DNA of 64,000 bases from Phoenix dactylifera (GCF_009389715.1 NW_024067684.1:911001-975000), one strand, 5' to 3'; positions 1 to 12,834 are shown, counted from the stretch's first letter. The notes: generated by a model from the sequence alone, not told the origin. Numbers and translations: made by a program.

Positions 1-1030
1 TTATTAATAGATTTGCAAAAAATTTAAGAATTTGTTTGGTTTGCAAAAAAAAAAAAGTATAATAAAAACAACAAAAAAAAAAAATCTTTTAGTTGTGGTT
101 CTCAACTGAAGGAATATAGAAAAATAGCATTTACATAAAAATAAGATTTTTATATTTTATATAAAAAGGTTATGGGGATCATAATAAAGCTATTTTTTTT
201 AATTGGGATTTTTTTTAAAGTATTTTTAAACCATCAAAATTTATAGATAATTTTTTTAATTTAATATAGCTATAATAGATATTTTATATAATTTTTCAGA
301 AAAATAGCTATTCAACTAAATATAGGTGACTATGAAATTATTATTTTTTATGTTTTTAAAATTATTTTTAAAAAAAATATTTGGATGAGGTAAATTTTGT
401 TTCATAAATCAAATCAGCCTTGAATGCTTTGAGACTAGTCCGGAATTTGACTTCAGCCTGCCGTCAGCACAACGTGTACTCTGTGGCGAAGTTATGGATT
501 TTGGTCCATATGACTGCTGGTTTTTGTCTTATGCAGGCGCAGTCAAAATGCGGATGGCAAAGGCAAGATATCCCAGTTTCGGGAAGCTTAATATCCCATC
601 CTATTCCTACCTTGATCGGTTCATTGCTAGTATTTCATTTTTAATTATGCATACATTTACATAGAAATTGTCTATAATTATAATATTGTCCATATTGCTG
701 TTGCTTGCACTTACGAGGACTTAAAAAAAACTTTGAAATTTGAAGCAGATGTTAAAGGATCAGTAAAAAGAATTAAAAAGTTATAGCTCGATCAATGGAG
801 GCTATCATCCTCCTGACTTACCATCCTCGGAGTAATATAAACTTCATTTCCAACTGTTTGTGTAAAATTCTTAAGCTCAGCTGAATCTGAGCTATGTTCC
901 CATTTCACGAAAGTTTAACCTTAGCAGTTCCGCAGGAACATTTTGACCCAAACGTAATCCTTCGTCCCCGAGGTCTCAGCACTATTCGTTTTATTTAGTC
1001 AAGAGGCCCACCTCCTCCATTAATGAGAAC
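1..1030. other. AT-rich intergenic DNA upstream of the ABI5-like gene
   Basis: The first ~400 bases are extremely AT-rich with A and T runs and show no gene. A short coding-like open segment at 389-664 is described under findings. The stretch from 665 to 1030 shows nothing recognisable. No tRNA or transposon terminus was seen. Confidence 0.6.
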
Positions 1031-1039
1031 GTACCTAAC

Positions 1040-1439
1040 TTTGTGTCCTCCTTAATTACTAGGGTAGGGAGCAATTTTTTAATCAGTACTCGTACTCACG
1101 GAAAGAATCGTTCGTTGGCGAGTTCGGTACGATGGCTCAAGTCTAGAGACGAGACCCGGAAATTTGTCCGAATATTGAGACGCGAAAGTTTTAGAACGGA
1201 AAAGAGAGAGGGCAGGGTCATCCTCATCTCTTCGCGTCTCTTCTGTGCTGTTCTTTCCTCCTTTTCTTCGCCTCTTTTTCTTTATGAAGCTAACTTTTAT
1301 ACGGTTTTTTTTTTGTTTGTCTTTTTGCACCCCTCCTCTCGCTCTCTGTCTCTCTTGACTCGACTCTTCTCTAAAGTGGAAGTTCTTGTCAGGCGGAGGA
1401 AAGCAAAAGGAGCGAAAGGGATAGAGGATTAATTGATCG
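1040..1439 (+). promoter_or_regulatory. Putative 5' leader of the ABI5-like gene
   Basis: A pyrimidine-rich stretch (about 1225-1370, long runs of CT and T) followed by a purine-rich segment leads directly into the start codon at 1440. This is the usual look of a plant 5' untranslated leader. No TATA box or ABRE core was fixed with confidence, so the transcription start is unknown. ORFs in this stretch on both strands are regarded as chance. Confidence 0.4.
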
Positions 1440-3717
1440 ATGGCGTCGGCGTCGGCGTCGGAGAGCAGGAACGTGACATCGGAGGAGACGGAGGTGACGT
1501 CGGAGCGGCGACCGGAAGAAGGGAAGGAGGAGAGGGAGATGGACCTAGAGTTCCCTCTTATGAGGCAGTCCTCCATATACTCCCTCACCCTCGATGAGAT
1601 CCAGAACACGGTGTGCGAGCCCGGAAAGGCCTTTGGCTCCATGAACATGGACGAGTTCCTCACCAACATCTGGAACGTCGAGGAGGGCCAGATCGCGAAC
1701 GCCCACGCGCAGAAGCAACCGCACATCGGCGGAGGGGGGATGCCCGCGGCGGCGCCGCTGCAGCGGCAGGGATCGATCACCATCCCTCCGCCGCTGTGCA
1801 GGAAGACGGTGGACGAGGTGTGGGAGGACATCCACCGAGACCAGAACGCCCGCCGCCAGAACGTCGACGGGGCGCCGCCGCCGTCACAGCAGCAACAGCA
1901 GCCGCAGAGCAACGGCGTCGCCCATCGGAAGCGGACCTTCGGGGAGATAACGCTCGAGGACTTCCTCGTCAAGGCCGGGATCGTGAAGGAGGGCTACCAG
2001 CGCGGGAGCGCCCCGTCACCCCACGCGGCGCCGGTTCCGCCGGCGACGCAGTACGGGATGCCGGCGGGGTACCAGATGGTGGGGCCGGAGGGGGCGCCGG
2101 TGTTCGGGCACGTGGTGGGGGTGCAGGCGTACGGGGACCACCAGGTCGCCGCCGCAAATAGGATGTACCAGGTCGTCGGCGATGGTGGTGGGCCAAGCTA
2201 CGCGTTGAGGAATGGGTTCGGGGGGATGGTTGGGAACGGGTACGGTGGTGGAGCGGCGGTTGGGGGGTCGCCGGCGAGCCCGGGATCCTCGGAGGGGGCG
2301 GGGGGAGGGCAGGTGGACAACTCCGATGCGGCAGAGGGAGGCGGAGGTGGGAAGGGAGGGAGGAAGAGGGCGCTGGACGGGACGGTGGAGAAGGTGGTGG
2401 AGCGGCGGCAGCGGAGGATGATCAAGAACCGCGAGTCTGCGGCCAGATCCCGCGCCCGAAAGCAGGTACGCGTGCATGCTACTATATTCGCCTCGGTACC
2501 ATTCCAACATCTATAGGAATTAGCATGCAAGAGTGCTGAAGATGAAAAGTTCAGGATTTTACATCAAATTAGTCTTTGATCTTCTTATTCGCGTTGGATG
2601 AGAACTGAGCAGTGCTTGTTTCCACCCAGAAGTGGACGCGGGGGTGACGGGGGTGAGGGAATTACGTAGACGACAACATTGGGGATGGGTATTATAAATT
2701 CTGCGATTGGATACAGAGCACAAATCTTTGTTGCTTTCTCGGCCTTTTGGGGGTTGGCAAAGATGCTCAATCTTTTCTAAGTGCACTCCTCATCATATGT
2801 TCTTGCATTCACCGTGCAAGAAAGTTTTTTATGCCCGAGAGAGAAAACGACAGGGAGAGGGAGAGCAAGAGTCTTTAACGTCGGGATGGTTCTCATGGAG
2901 GATTCTGTTTTCATCAAAGACGTAATCTCAGCTGCTTTCCTGGGCTTTTTGATAGCGACTATCCGTTAGTTTAATACTTTACGATGAAGCGCGCTGTATT
3001 TGTTTCCAAAACTAGTATTTCTCGACGTGGCACCTTTTGGATGGGCCACGGGAATTCTGGTGCTTTCCTGCGTACAGGGGATCGGGCGAAGGGGTTGGGC
3101 CTTCGACATCATTATGTTAGGTTTTAATTTGACATTAGATCCAAATCCTCGCACGCACTTACGACTGATATGAAAGCCCAACCCGTCATTGGCTCAGAGA
3201 AAAGTGGTAAAACCTATTCTTTGGTGTGGTTTTCGACGACTTAATCCTCTCTAAGACAGCTCCGTGGGAAAAACATGCAGGCATATACAGTAGAGCTCGA
3301 GGCGGAGCTGAACCAGTTGAAAGAAGAGAATGCCCGCCTGAAGGAAGAGGAGGTAAGGCCCGTTGCAAATTCGTCGCATACAAAGTTACTCTTCCATTGC
3401 CTTCCTTCGCTAATAAAATGTTACGGATCTTTTTTTCTGGATTGACAGAAGAAAATTCTGGCATTGAAGAAGCAACTGGTACGTATATATATTCTCCTCG
3501 CTCGCCAGTCGCGGCAGTAATCACACTGCTTTCTTTTTCTTATGAGCTTGCACGTTCTCGAACTATATAACATGCCAGAATTTGAAGATTGAAGCTCACT
3601 ATTTGTTTGTTTGTGGCCTTTGCTTTCTAGCTGATGGAGGCCATGGCCGAACGTGCACGCGTGAACGCCCAGAAGACTATCCTGACGCTGAGGCGCTGCA
3701 ACAGTAGCCAGTGGTAA
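1440..3717 (+). CDS. ABI5: Group A bZIP transcription factor, ABI5/DPBF-like
   Basis: Nuclear ABA-response activator expected to bind ABRE elements as a dimer. Four exons, all phase 0: 1440-2465, 3281-3352, 3449-3478, 3631-3717; GT-AG introns; 404 aa, normal for the family. The conserved blocks appear in order: C1 around residues 42-82 (RQSSIYSLTLDE, then SMNMDEFL), C2 around 108-132 (LQRQGSITIPPPL, then VDEVWEDI), C3 around 163-183 (KRTFGEITLEDFLVKAG), and the basic region at 322-342 (NRESAARSRARKQ). The leucine zipper is encoded by exons 2-4 (VELEAELNQLKEENARL). RxxS sites in C1 and C2 (RQSS, RQGS) are SnRK2-type targets in this family. The C-terminus LRRCNSSQW fits the ABI5 C4 tail. Residues 249-307 are Gly-rich low complexity. 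Exon 1 is very GC-rich. Retaining intron 1 would give a 358-aa protein without the zipper. A start at Met34 is also possible. ABI5 rather than ABF/AREB rests on the C1 and C-terminal motifs. Confidence 0.93.
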
Positions 3718-4214
3718 TGGGATCTCAGCAACGACCCTAGCCCTCACCTGCCATGCGTCATGTAGTAGTAGTCTTTCGTTTTGTTTTAGCTCTGTTATGA
3801 GGAGCAGGGCGCTGGGAGCGAACCCATCTCATTGCTTAGCTCCTTCCCATGGTTCCTGCTTTTTTGTTAGTAGGCCCTTTTGTTGAATCCCTCGGTGATA
3901 GCTATCCTGATACATAGAGAATTTGGTTGGCTGCTCTGCTGTACAAAGGTCTGCCCGGAAAACAATGTGAAATAAAGAAGTGCCAACATGTTCTTGTGTT
4001 CTGTGCATTTGTGAGTACAATATTATTGTGCTTGGTATCGATGCCTGCGCTGAAAAGAGGACTGAAGTCGTGGATTACGGACCTTAGCAGCTAACTCTGT
4101 CAGGAAATTTAGGAATTTAATAGACTTATTCCTGGTATACTTGTCGATCGCTCTCTTCTTATCATCCAGAAGTAACGAGAAGATAAGATTAATCAACTCT
4201 TCTATCTGCTCATG
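3718..4214 (+). other. 3' untranslated region and downstream DNA of the ABI5-like gene
   Basis: There is no coding sequence after the TAA at 3715-3717. The stretch is T-rich and contains an AATAAA at 3971-3976 that could serve as a poly(A) signal about 250 bases past the stop. Nothing else was recognised. Confidence 0.4.
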
Positions 4215-4409
4215 TTATCAGCTCGTTTGAGCTCCGCTCCACTGGGAAACTGAGCTGAGCTCGGACACGTTTGAGTCCCGGGCCTGAACATGGAGATTGT
4301 TCAAATATTCAGCTCAAAGTTTAGCCTAAGCCAAGCTCGAACAACTTACTTAAAACCTGGGCCGAGACCAAGCAGCTTGGTACTTGGCTCAGGCTCGATT
4401 GCACCCCTA
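4215..4409. mobile_element. hAT-like non-autonomous element fragment (one end only)
   Basis: The stretch is packed with GAGCTC/GCTCGA-type palindromic words and ends in TTGCACCCCTA at 4399-4409. That is nearly the same terminus as the hAT-like element ending at 56103 (TTGGCACCCCTA). Subterminal GAGCTC repeats with a CACCCCTA end are common in plant hAT-derived elements. The other terminus and an 8-bp duplication were not found, so this is likely truncated. It lies between two convergent genes. Confidence 0.4.
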
Positions 4410-4580
4410 CTATCCCATCTTAAAATTATAGTTTCCATCTTCAAATCCCGTATGACTGCAATGGTAAGTTGATAAAGCTAATTGCTGGCACCTGGTTGGT
4501 ACACTAACTCAAGAACCTCAGAGAAATTTAGACGTATCTAACACCCTTCAGAAATGAAAGATCCAGAGCTCATTTGGAGA

Positions 4581-7500
4581 TCACGCAATCAGACGACAAA
4601 CCTGTAATCTGTCGGTCCACGTAGTTTCTCCAGGAAACGGGCGAAGAAGCTCGAACAGAGCAGGGAACTGGGGCAGCTGTCGTGAAGGGGGAACTGTGGC
4701 AGCTGTCGGTTCTGTACATTGACGGAGTATATATGGCTGTCTTAAAGAAGGCTTTCCAAACAGTGTATCCGGGCCTGAAATATTTAAACAATGCAAACGT
4801 AAATGCTACGGACATATAACAGCTGGAAGATGGAGACCTTGATGCTGCTTCACATTTGAGTCCCAACAAAAGCAGGTGATAACATGACGAACTGTAGACT
4901 AAATCCAATCATACAAGCAGAGCTAGATGACTGTCTTCGGACACTAAATAGTGTGAAAAAATGATGGATATCAGCATTTTTAGGGTAATTATTTCTGAAA
5001 ACAGTCCAATGTAACCCATGCAATTTTATGCTTGAGGTGATAAATTGACACTATGCTTGAGGCGATCATTTTATGAGACTACTGCAGGATCCAGAATGAC
5101 AACAGCAAGTGCTGAAAGAATGACGCTTAGAGAAAAGAATATAATTACCCGAGTATGGAAGTCGTCCAGTGCTGCGCCATTCCAGCTGACGTGGAATTTA
5201 CCCTTGGCAAATGATTCCTGTCATATATGACGCGTATTATCACATTTGGGCAAGAAAATTGGAGGGCAAGAGACGGCCAGTTATTGAGAAAATAAATGCA
5301 GACATACGTAGTTGTAAAACTCAGCCAATTCCACGTTAATATTTAGATGAAACAAATTCTTGATGATGCCCAGCAGCAGTCCAGGTCGAACAGCAGTCTC
5401 TATTGTCAGCATGCTGGTACAAAATTGGCAAACACATGCTGAGCCCTTTCCAAATTCACTCTGAAGGTATCATGTTAAAGAGTTGCACGGAGTATAGTGA
5501 TGTCTGTAAGTTGTATTCATATGGTTTACAAAGCACAAAAATATGTAGGGAATTTACCTAACCAAGCTAAAACTGCATATTCTACAATAAAACTCAATGA
5601 CACCTAACTGATCGCAGTAAGAAAAATAGCGATGCAGTTTATAATTTTAACTTTATTTTTTTTCTTTCCTCAATCATATTCATTGGTATCGATAAACATA
5701 CTATGGATTAATTGCAAAAGGTTGGGGAGCCCCTAGTATTCTATATATTTGAAATCAGTAACATGGTGGCAATCAGATAGATGTTGGATGCAGCAACGAT
5801 GTTTGACAAGTCTACCACTATGAACTAGTAAGATAGTGATAATGCTACCATAGGAATAGTACCCCAGACCTGAAAGCCTGACTGCCGGCTATTAGATGGC
5901 CTATGAATCAATTTTTTGAACAATGATGTAAAACTGACATCTGATTTGACATCGTAATTTTTGCAGCTCTTTTTCATCATGGATATTTCTGAAAGAAAAG
6001 TGTGCTCGAATCTAAAGCAACCTATACAGTAATGCAGAACAGTATACAATGATACATAATAGGAAAAAATATGAAACACAAAGCATCAAGCCTTCGCTTT
6101 GTTCCATCGTCTTTAACATGTACACATACATCAGCACCAAGCTGTCAACAAAAAAATCAGCTCAATGGTCCTGATAGGAAGAGCCTTCAAACCTTCAAGA
6201 CTATAATAGGCCATTGAGTCATAAAAACCGTCACAAATTGGAAACACATCCAATTAAAAATTAATATTTTACATATTTAGTCTAACACAGAGCCTGCAAC
6301 ATAAAACATGAAAAAGCACGAAAATTTTATTAAAGTGAGGTAAAAGCTATATAACAAAACAACGATGATGATGGTAAAAAATAAGGTCAAAGAAAAAAAA
6401 ATTAAAAATAAAAATTTGATTATGATAAGTTAATGACTAAGAATCAATAGAGAACCTACTAATGTATTTTTAGAAAAAGCGACCATGAACAAACAGTGCT
6501 TATAATAAAGAAGTAAAACAAGGACCGATTCCCCCCTCCCCCTACAAGACAGTATACACAAGAGAACGAAAAAGAAAAATCTTTTGCTGGAACATTTTTC
6601 TCATCCGTTCGGCAACAAATATTTAAAGTGGCCAAAGTGATACAGATCGAGTTTGGTGATTTTCTTAGTGACTAAAGTGATCCATATCGAGTTTGGTGAT
6701 TCTTTTGAATACTCGTAGTGGCCAAAGTGGTCCAAATCAATTCTGGTGATCCTTCTAGATCAAAGCTCCTCTTGTTTAGGAGATTTAGCTCCTACTAAAT
6801 AAAAACTGAAGATGGAAAAATGCTTGCTTTCCTGCCTCGCAGCTGAACCACTTGGTTTTCCTCAAAGATAGAGTTGCTGGTGCTCATGTTGAAGGCGTCA
6901 CTAATCGAGACATGATATCGATGAGTTAGGTAATCTTCTCCTCTAGTTGTATAAAATATCTCTTTGTCTAATCATCCATCAAGAAAAACCTAACAGCCAT
7001 ACTCGTCTTTGTCTTTGAAGCACGGATAGCCCTTCTTCTGACTGCTTGTACTACTTGTGCATCTGGACCATGCACTAAGGCTCCCATAGATGTTGAGGAT
7101 TAGAGCTCTAATACCAACTTGATCTGATCAAATCAAGTTAGAATTCCACTAGATAAGAGCATGGCTCTGACACCAACTTGATCCGATCGGGGAGAAGAAA
7201 GATTTTCTTCAACCTGCTCAACTCGAATCTCTCGGAAGATAACTATAAGAGGATAGAAAAATTTCGAAAGTAGGGCTTAAGTCCTTTTTTCTTTCACTAA
7301 TCATTAAAAACAACGAGGTATATAGCCTCTATTTATAATATGAGGTCGCCCTAACATAATTTAGATCGGATTCCTCTTTCTAAACCTAGTAGGACTTTTT
7401 TTCTAAAATAGATATCTATATTAGAAATATTCTAGAAAAAGCTAAAATTCTTAGAAAGATAGATCTTGACTTTCACATCGACTCTGCCTTCTGTCGCTGT

Positions 7501-10500
7501 ACCTGATTCTTCTCAAATAGAGATCTATGCCTGGTCAAAGTATTGCCCGAAAAGAAAATTTTCAATTTGACCAGCCCGTTTTGAAGTCTAAACGATATAA
7601 TTTCATCCTAATTCAACCTACTACTTGTAGATCTTCAAAAGATACCTAATTTCAAAAGAAAAGATTATCTCAATTGGGCATCGTATGATCAAGTTATGGC
7701 TTTCAAAAGTTTAACATGCGACTTGGCTTCTCAATGCGGCGGATCTCGCTCCTGAACCCTGTTCAACCCCACTCGCAGTGGTCAAAATGGTCCATATCGA
7801 ATCTAGTGATCTTCCTAAATACTCATAGTGGCCAAAATGATCTACATCGAGTTTGGTGATCCTCTTGGATATCCGTAATGGCCAAAGTGGTCTACATCGG
7901 GCTGGTGATCCTCTTGGATATTCGTAGTGGCCAAACTGATCCACATCGACTTTAATGATCCTATTAAATACTCATAGTAGCTAAAGTGATTTAGATCAAA
8001 TTTAGTGATCTCGTTAAATACTCATAGTGGCCAAAGTGATCCAGATCAAATTTAGGGATCTTCTTGAATATTCGTAGTGACTAAAATAATCTACATCGAG
8101 TTTGGTGATTCTTCTGAACACTCGTAGTGGTCAAAGTAGTCCATACTGAGTCTGGTGATCCTCCCGGATCATGGTAGGATCATGAGACTTAGTTAATCTA
8201 TCTTATTTTGATTCCATGTATCGATTCATTATGTGAACATCATTAGTGGATTAGCTACTAAGTTGTGAAGCTTATAATCTTCACTTATATCTTTCAGATC
8301 TACAGACCGAGACTTGGGCAAGTATCAGCATTTTAAGAAAGTGTTATTAGAGGCAAGGCCGCCTTGCTAGTCAGTATGTTTGGTTTTGATGAGTAGTGTA
8401 TATTAAAGTGCAGCTCAAAGTTATGTATACATACTTAGTTACTGAAAGTTGAGTTATAATTTTGGAAACAAATTCTTGGCTATGACTTAGGATGGTATGT
8501 TTGACTTGATGTGATATGTCAATTTAGTAGTTTACTGATTCTAATAATTACTATTGCCTATATATGAAGTATATGATTTTCAGGTTATATTGATTCAATG
8601 ACAGGTGAAATGCCTCATGCCCTCGAAATATAATACTAAGGTCGGGGGCATGACATCAAAGTTTCTAAAAAATGACAAAATCTAGTTTGACCAAGCATTT
8701 CAGAGCCTAAGGTCTCGAAACAGGGTTGTTTGCAGCCCGACATGATAGAAAATAAGAGCTAAACAGTAAATAGATCATGAGAGTTTCATCAATCGCTGGT
8801 TTTTGTTACAGTTAAATACCATTAGCATGTAGCAAGAATCCTGTATAGCATTATCACAGCAACTGCAGCTATATAAAGCTGTTTAGCTGCACAAATAACT
8901 GGTTCTTGCAACATTGGGGTCATGGACAAGTTACTGCAACTGGAAGAGTTTTGGTAGGTTCAATTACATCATAGCTAGTAAACTACATCAAACCAAAATG
9001 GAGTGACTCACTCACTTACCGTAACTGGTCGACCAATGCACCCAGTTAAATGTAATCATACAGGCTCCAAGGGCTAGTTTATTTTCCATTTCCATTCCAC
9101 CAGTTTGTGTTACACTATGTTGGCAACAGTACCAGTTTCATAACAATAACAAACTGACCGATCTACTCCTTCACTAAAACACCGAATAGTCTTAAACTTG
9201 CTTATATTATGCATGGCTGGAGGTTGATGCCCAGGAGATTAATTTGATAACTACTTCCCAGTTAAATCACACTTACTATAAGCATATAATCAAAATTAAT
9301 GGGACATTTCCATAGCGTTTCAGCCTTTAGATATAACAAGAGAATTGAAGAAAGAATACACTAGAAGCAAATTTTTAATAACTGTGGTAATGGCAGTGCA
9401 TCAGAAATCTTTACATTCAAAAGAAAGCCCCATCTATAAAGCATTAGTTAGAGTAGTGTCCATAGGGGACTAGTAGATCTACTGAAATCAGCAAATAATG
9501 ATAAAATAGCATGCAGTTATTTATTATATCCTCCACTTTTCTGTGAACAAACTTTGATAGAAAGCCTTTTTTCCTACTAATGCTTTGAGCTCAATTCCTC
9601 TTGATAAACTTTGATTGAGTTAAAAAAAAAAAAGAAGCTTAAGTTTCATTCTATGCATGCTCACATGGTTGTGTTTTTTATTTTCTTATAGTAAAGAAAA
9701 TATTCCTAAGTTTTCTATTACTAACAGTAGCTAGGACACTGGTAGAATGTACTATATATGAACTGTATTAATTTGAAATTTAGCACAGCTGTACAGACCC
9801 ATGCATCCTAATAACCAAATCTAGAACAATATAAAGAGCATATTCTACATTCAGAAGTGGACTTCTGCTGGCCTGCAGAGCTTGGAATATCTTACTGAAA
9901 AATTTTCACCTAAATCCAACTTCTCCGTGATATGAATAAACTCCTGCAGGGAAATCTTAAATATAGTGAATGAATCACTAAAAAACAGAAAAAGTTGAAA
10001 AGGGGCACAAGTAAAAATGTATCATACTGGATGATCCTTGAGAAGGCAGTTGTAAATGACCAACCCAGCTTCTTCTAACACATCATAATCCTCAACTTTA
10101 TGCCCTTGAAGTTGTTGATTAAAGTGATTCCTAAGGTGTTACACAAATATATTTTTTAATATCAATTACAGCATATGATATGAAATGGATGCTGTGCATC
10201 CAATCATAAAATGGAAAGGAATGCTTTAGTCAGCCCTGTAGTCTCAATGACAGCTCTATACGTTAAAGAATACACTAACTTCCATCATATAGCAGGTAAT
10301 ATGATACTGTTAAACGGCTGACCAAAGAAATCTCGTAGTATTCAAGACATCCTATAAACAAATTCTTTCAAGATTGATCTTAATTGACATTCTCCAGCAT
10401 GCATGATTGTTACCATAAGCTGTGTGCACTCCAAAAGTGTTACTGTGGATTTGTGGTTCATATCTTGGGTATGGTAATTCAGCTATGTAACTTCATCTTT

Positions 10501-12834
10501 TTAACAAGAAGAATGAGAAATCTCACTGTCAGCAGCTTGCCTGAGCCGGGGAGTATATTATGGTCGCCCCAGTAAATTTGTGGTATTCAATCACAGTGCT
10601 TGTCCTATGCTAGCTAAATCCATGTACATAATGAATAATGGTGAATAGAGCTCATAAGCTCACATCATTATCTATTGAAAGCTTGAGGCAGCCACTGGGG
10701 TGGCGTAAAAGTAGTTGTGGGGGAAGGTTTGTTAATATTCTACAAAAGTGTAGAGGTTCCAACTTTCAAGCTGCTCTTTTGTTTGATATAGGCTAAGAAA
10801 AAAATCATCAGATTGAAATACAAAATGTTGTTCAAATACGGAAATGATTACTCACGGTTGTGTAATTAAAACTTTTGTTTGCAAACTAGAAGCCTCCTCG
10901 GTTGTCACAGTTCCCTTAAGCACATCCCAGCCAAGTCTTCCTAGAGCCTCCAACTGCAGAAACACAAACCCAGAGATATAATTACTCTATTGCGAGTGCA
11001 TACGTTGTAACTAACAAGCCACAGCAGAACTGTTACACAGAAAAATTATCTAGTCATCACCCAGTTGACAGTTGTGCTGAAAAAATAAGAAAATAGAAAG
11101 CAAACAAATCATATAAATATGCTCAACAGGGTATCACCAGTAACTATCCCAAGTCTTCACTGCCAAGGAAGTGCTTTTTGCTGGCACTAATAACAACATA
11201 TTACGGCCTAATATCCACAAAAACGATCTGCTTCTAGAATGATTCCTTTTTCACTTAGGAACATAATAACACAAATTATGCTACAGTGATGGCTCTATCA
11301 CCTGAAAATAATGAAGGTAAACTGGAAGAAATATTCATCAACATACAATTTTAAGCATAGGTATGCATGTTATACATAGAAGTTCGTGTAAATTATTAGC
11401 AAACAACACAAAGGATCGCCATAAATAGTACATGCGAAGATCATAAGAGAATCAAGATAGTCTGCAAAAAAACAGATATTAGCATAAGGAGCTAAAACAT
11501 TTTTTGTGTAATCGAAGGAAAATGGAAAAACCAGTCACTTCACCAGTTCAACTAGCGTCCACAAGTGGTCCCCAAAGTTAAGTTGCACAATTGTTTCTTC
11601 AGGACATGACTCTTGATCCATCAGAAACAACAGGACATCGGAATCCATGCCAAGTTCCCAGGCCTGCAAAGAAACTGTCAAAGCAGCAATACATACATTT
11701 GTACCACCATCCATAATGAGGCTAAGAAAATTACAAGCAAGCTGTTTCTATCAAAACTCTTTAAACAGAATCTTGAAAACTAATTTGCAATGAAATCATA
11801 TAGGCCGAAGTGCCAAATTATATTTAGTTCTCCACAACTGATTCTTTATTGGCATTATCATAACTAGTCCATCCATTGCATGATTAAAACCCAGTGCAGC
11901 AACTCAACCTTCCACTGGCTTAACACTGCTGTTCATAAACTTAACAGCAGAATCAAGGATGAGGACATACCTTGAAAGAAAATTTCACCACATGAACAGG
12001 ATTGTAAGAATTCCGAGAACCATTTCTACAACATAGCACATTACATAAGATTACTAGAGGAACCATTTCCGATTAAGTAAATCTGATTTTCTTGTTCTCG
12101 ATTCTTTTACCTTGTTAGAAAGACAGAGCAATAGAATAGAACAAGATGTAACGCAAAAAACACTACCATGATCACTAACACACGCTTCTCCTAATGATAA
12201 CCACAGTTTGACCATTCCAAAGCCATCAAGAACATTCAATCAGCATTACAAGATGCACAATTCCATCACCTTCAATACATTGCAGTGAAGTGAAAACCAA
12301 ATAATAGACGTTAATAAAGCACAACCATATATCGCTCCAAAACGATACCACATCAATAGTCTCGGAAATTAGATCAAAATCACAGCAAAATATCCCACAA
12401 TAAAACTTTCAATCAAACCAATCTTAACAATAGAAACAATTTCAGATGGAAGACAATTAGACTACAGTCACAAATACTGGATTCTTCATCATTAAGAAAA
12501 CCAAAGATCGCCTAACTTAGTGAAAGAGTCAAGAAACCAAATCCTATTTCTTCAAGTACCCAAGATCGCCTATTCCAAGAAAGCTGCTAACCCTTTGAAT
12601 CAAGATCGAGTTTTCGAGCTTACCCACGAGTCGTTCCAAAGAATCCTCTACGGGAACAGAGCATCGGATACTCGAGGAACGGGGTGAGTTGGCGATTCCG
12701 AGCCGAGAAGGGGTATGGGGTAGAAACCCTAGTTTGGGAACCCTATAGGGGTGGTGGAGAGAGAGATGGCAAGGGAAGAACCGAGAGCGAGAAGGAAGAA
12801 GGCACGCGCGCGCCATCGCCATCGCCATCGCCAT
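4581..12834 (-). CDS. Chloroplast ACT-domain protein (ACR11/ACR12/DS12-like)
   Basis: Two-ACT-domain plastid protein; family members are regulatory amino-acid-binding proteins, some linked to nitrogen metabolism. Ten exons read on the minus strand: 12834-12560, 12025-11971, 11663-11544, 10953-10856, 10130-10028, 9943-9896, 6141-6092, 5413-5308, 5217-5149, 4667-4581; 336 aa. All phases join. Residues 1-57 look like a transit peptide (Ser/Arg/Pro-rich, IRCSV near the cleavage region) and begin with four Met-Ala pairs, so the exact start is ambiguous. ACT 1 spans about 132-210 (TIVQLNFGDHLWTL, LGWDVLKGTVTTE, GHKVEDYDVLE). ACT 2 spans about 238-305 (DDGTKRS, LTIETAVRPGLLLGIIK, AKGKFHVSWNGAAL). 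Exon 7 ends at a GC donor (see findings). The last exon fits the family only loosely, so the C-terminal ~28 residues are tentative. Intron 6 (9895-6142) carries repeats. Confidence 0.85.
6628..8170 (-). repeat. 50-bp minisatellite arrays flanking an LTR-element remnant inside intron 6
   Basis: A roughly 50-bp unit (core GTGGCCAAAGTGATCCACAT, then CGAGTTTGGTGATCCT and a CTTGGATACTCGTA-like spacer) occurs about three times at 6628-6775 and about eight times at 7766-8170. Copies are diverged. Between the arrays lies DNA with the layout of an LTR on the minus strand: a TATAAATA box (7330-7337 in reverse), then initiator-tRNA primer-site-like words at 7164-7175 and 7105-7116. No Gag or Pol coding was found, so this is a remnant. 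Confidence 0.55.
8171..9895 (-). other. Remainder of ACT-gene intron 6, no feature
   Basis: AT-rich intronic DNA upstream of exon 7 of the ACT-domain gene. I see no coding segment, transposon terminus or RNA gene in it. Exons 5 and 6 follow at higher coordinates with normal GT-AG signals. Confidence 0.5.

Noticed and set aside
1079..1972. 297-codon ORF antisense to the ABI5-like exon 1, and other ORFs within 1545-2530
   Set aside because: Shadows of a GC-rich, low-complexity coding exon. The sense strand has the conserved bZIP blocks; the antisense products are Arg/Pro/Ser-rich without domains.
4581..4908. ORFs of 71 and 112 codons around the last ACT-gene exon
   Set aside because: They run through the exon and upstream intron in other or extended frames. 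Only the last 29 codons fit the spliced gene.
5825..6079. 84-codon ORF on the minus strand in ACT intron 7
   Set aside because: Not spliceable into the ACT frame and no recognised domain.
6054..6092. GT donor 13 bases past the proposed GC donor of ACT exon 7
   Set aside because: Also phase-compatible but gives four extra residues in a conserved junction and has a poor donor context. Kept as an alternative in the finding.
6628..8170. CRISPR-like repeat-spacer array
   Set aside because: Units are contiguous diverged 50-bp tandem repeats without unique spacers, in a eukaryotic intron.
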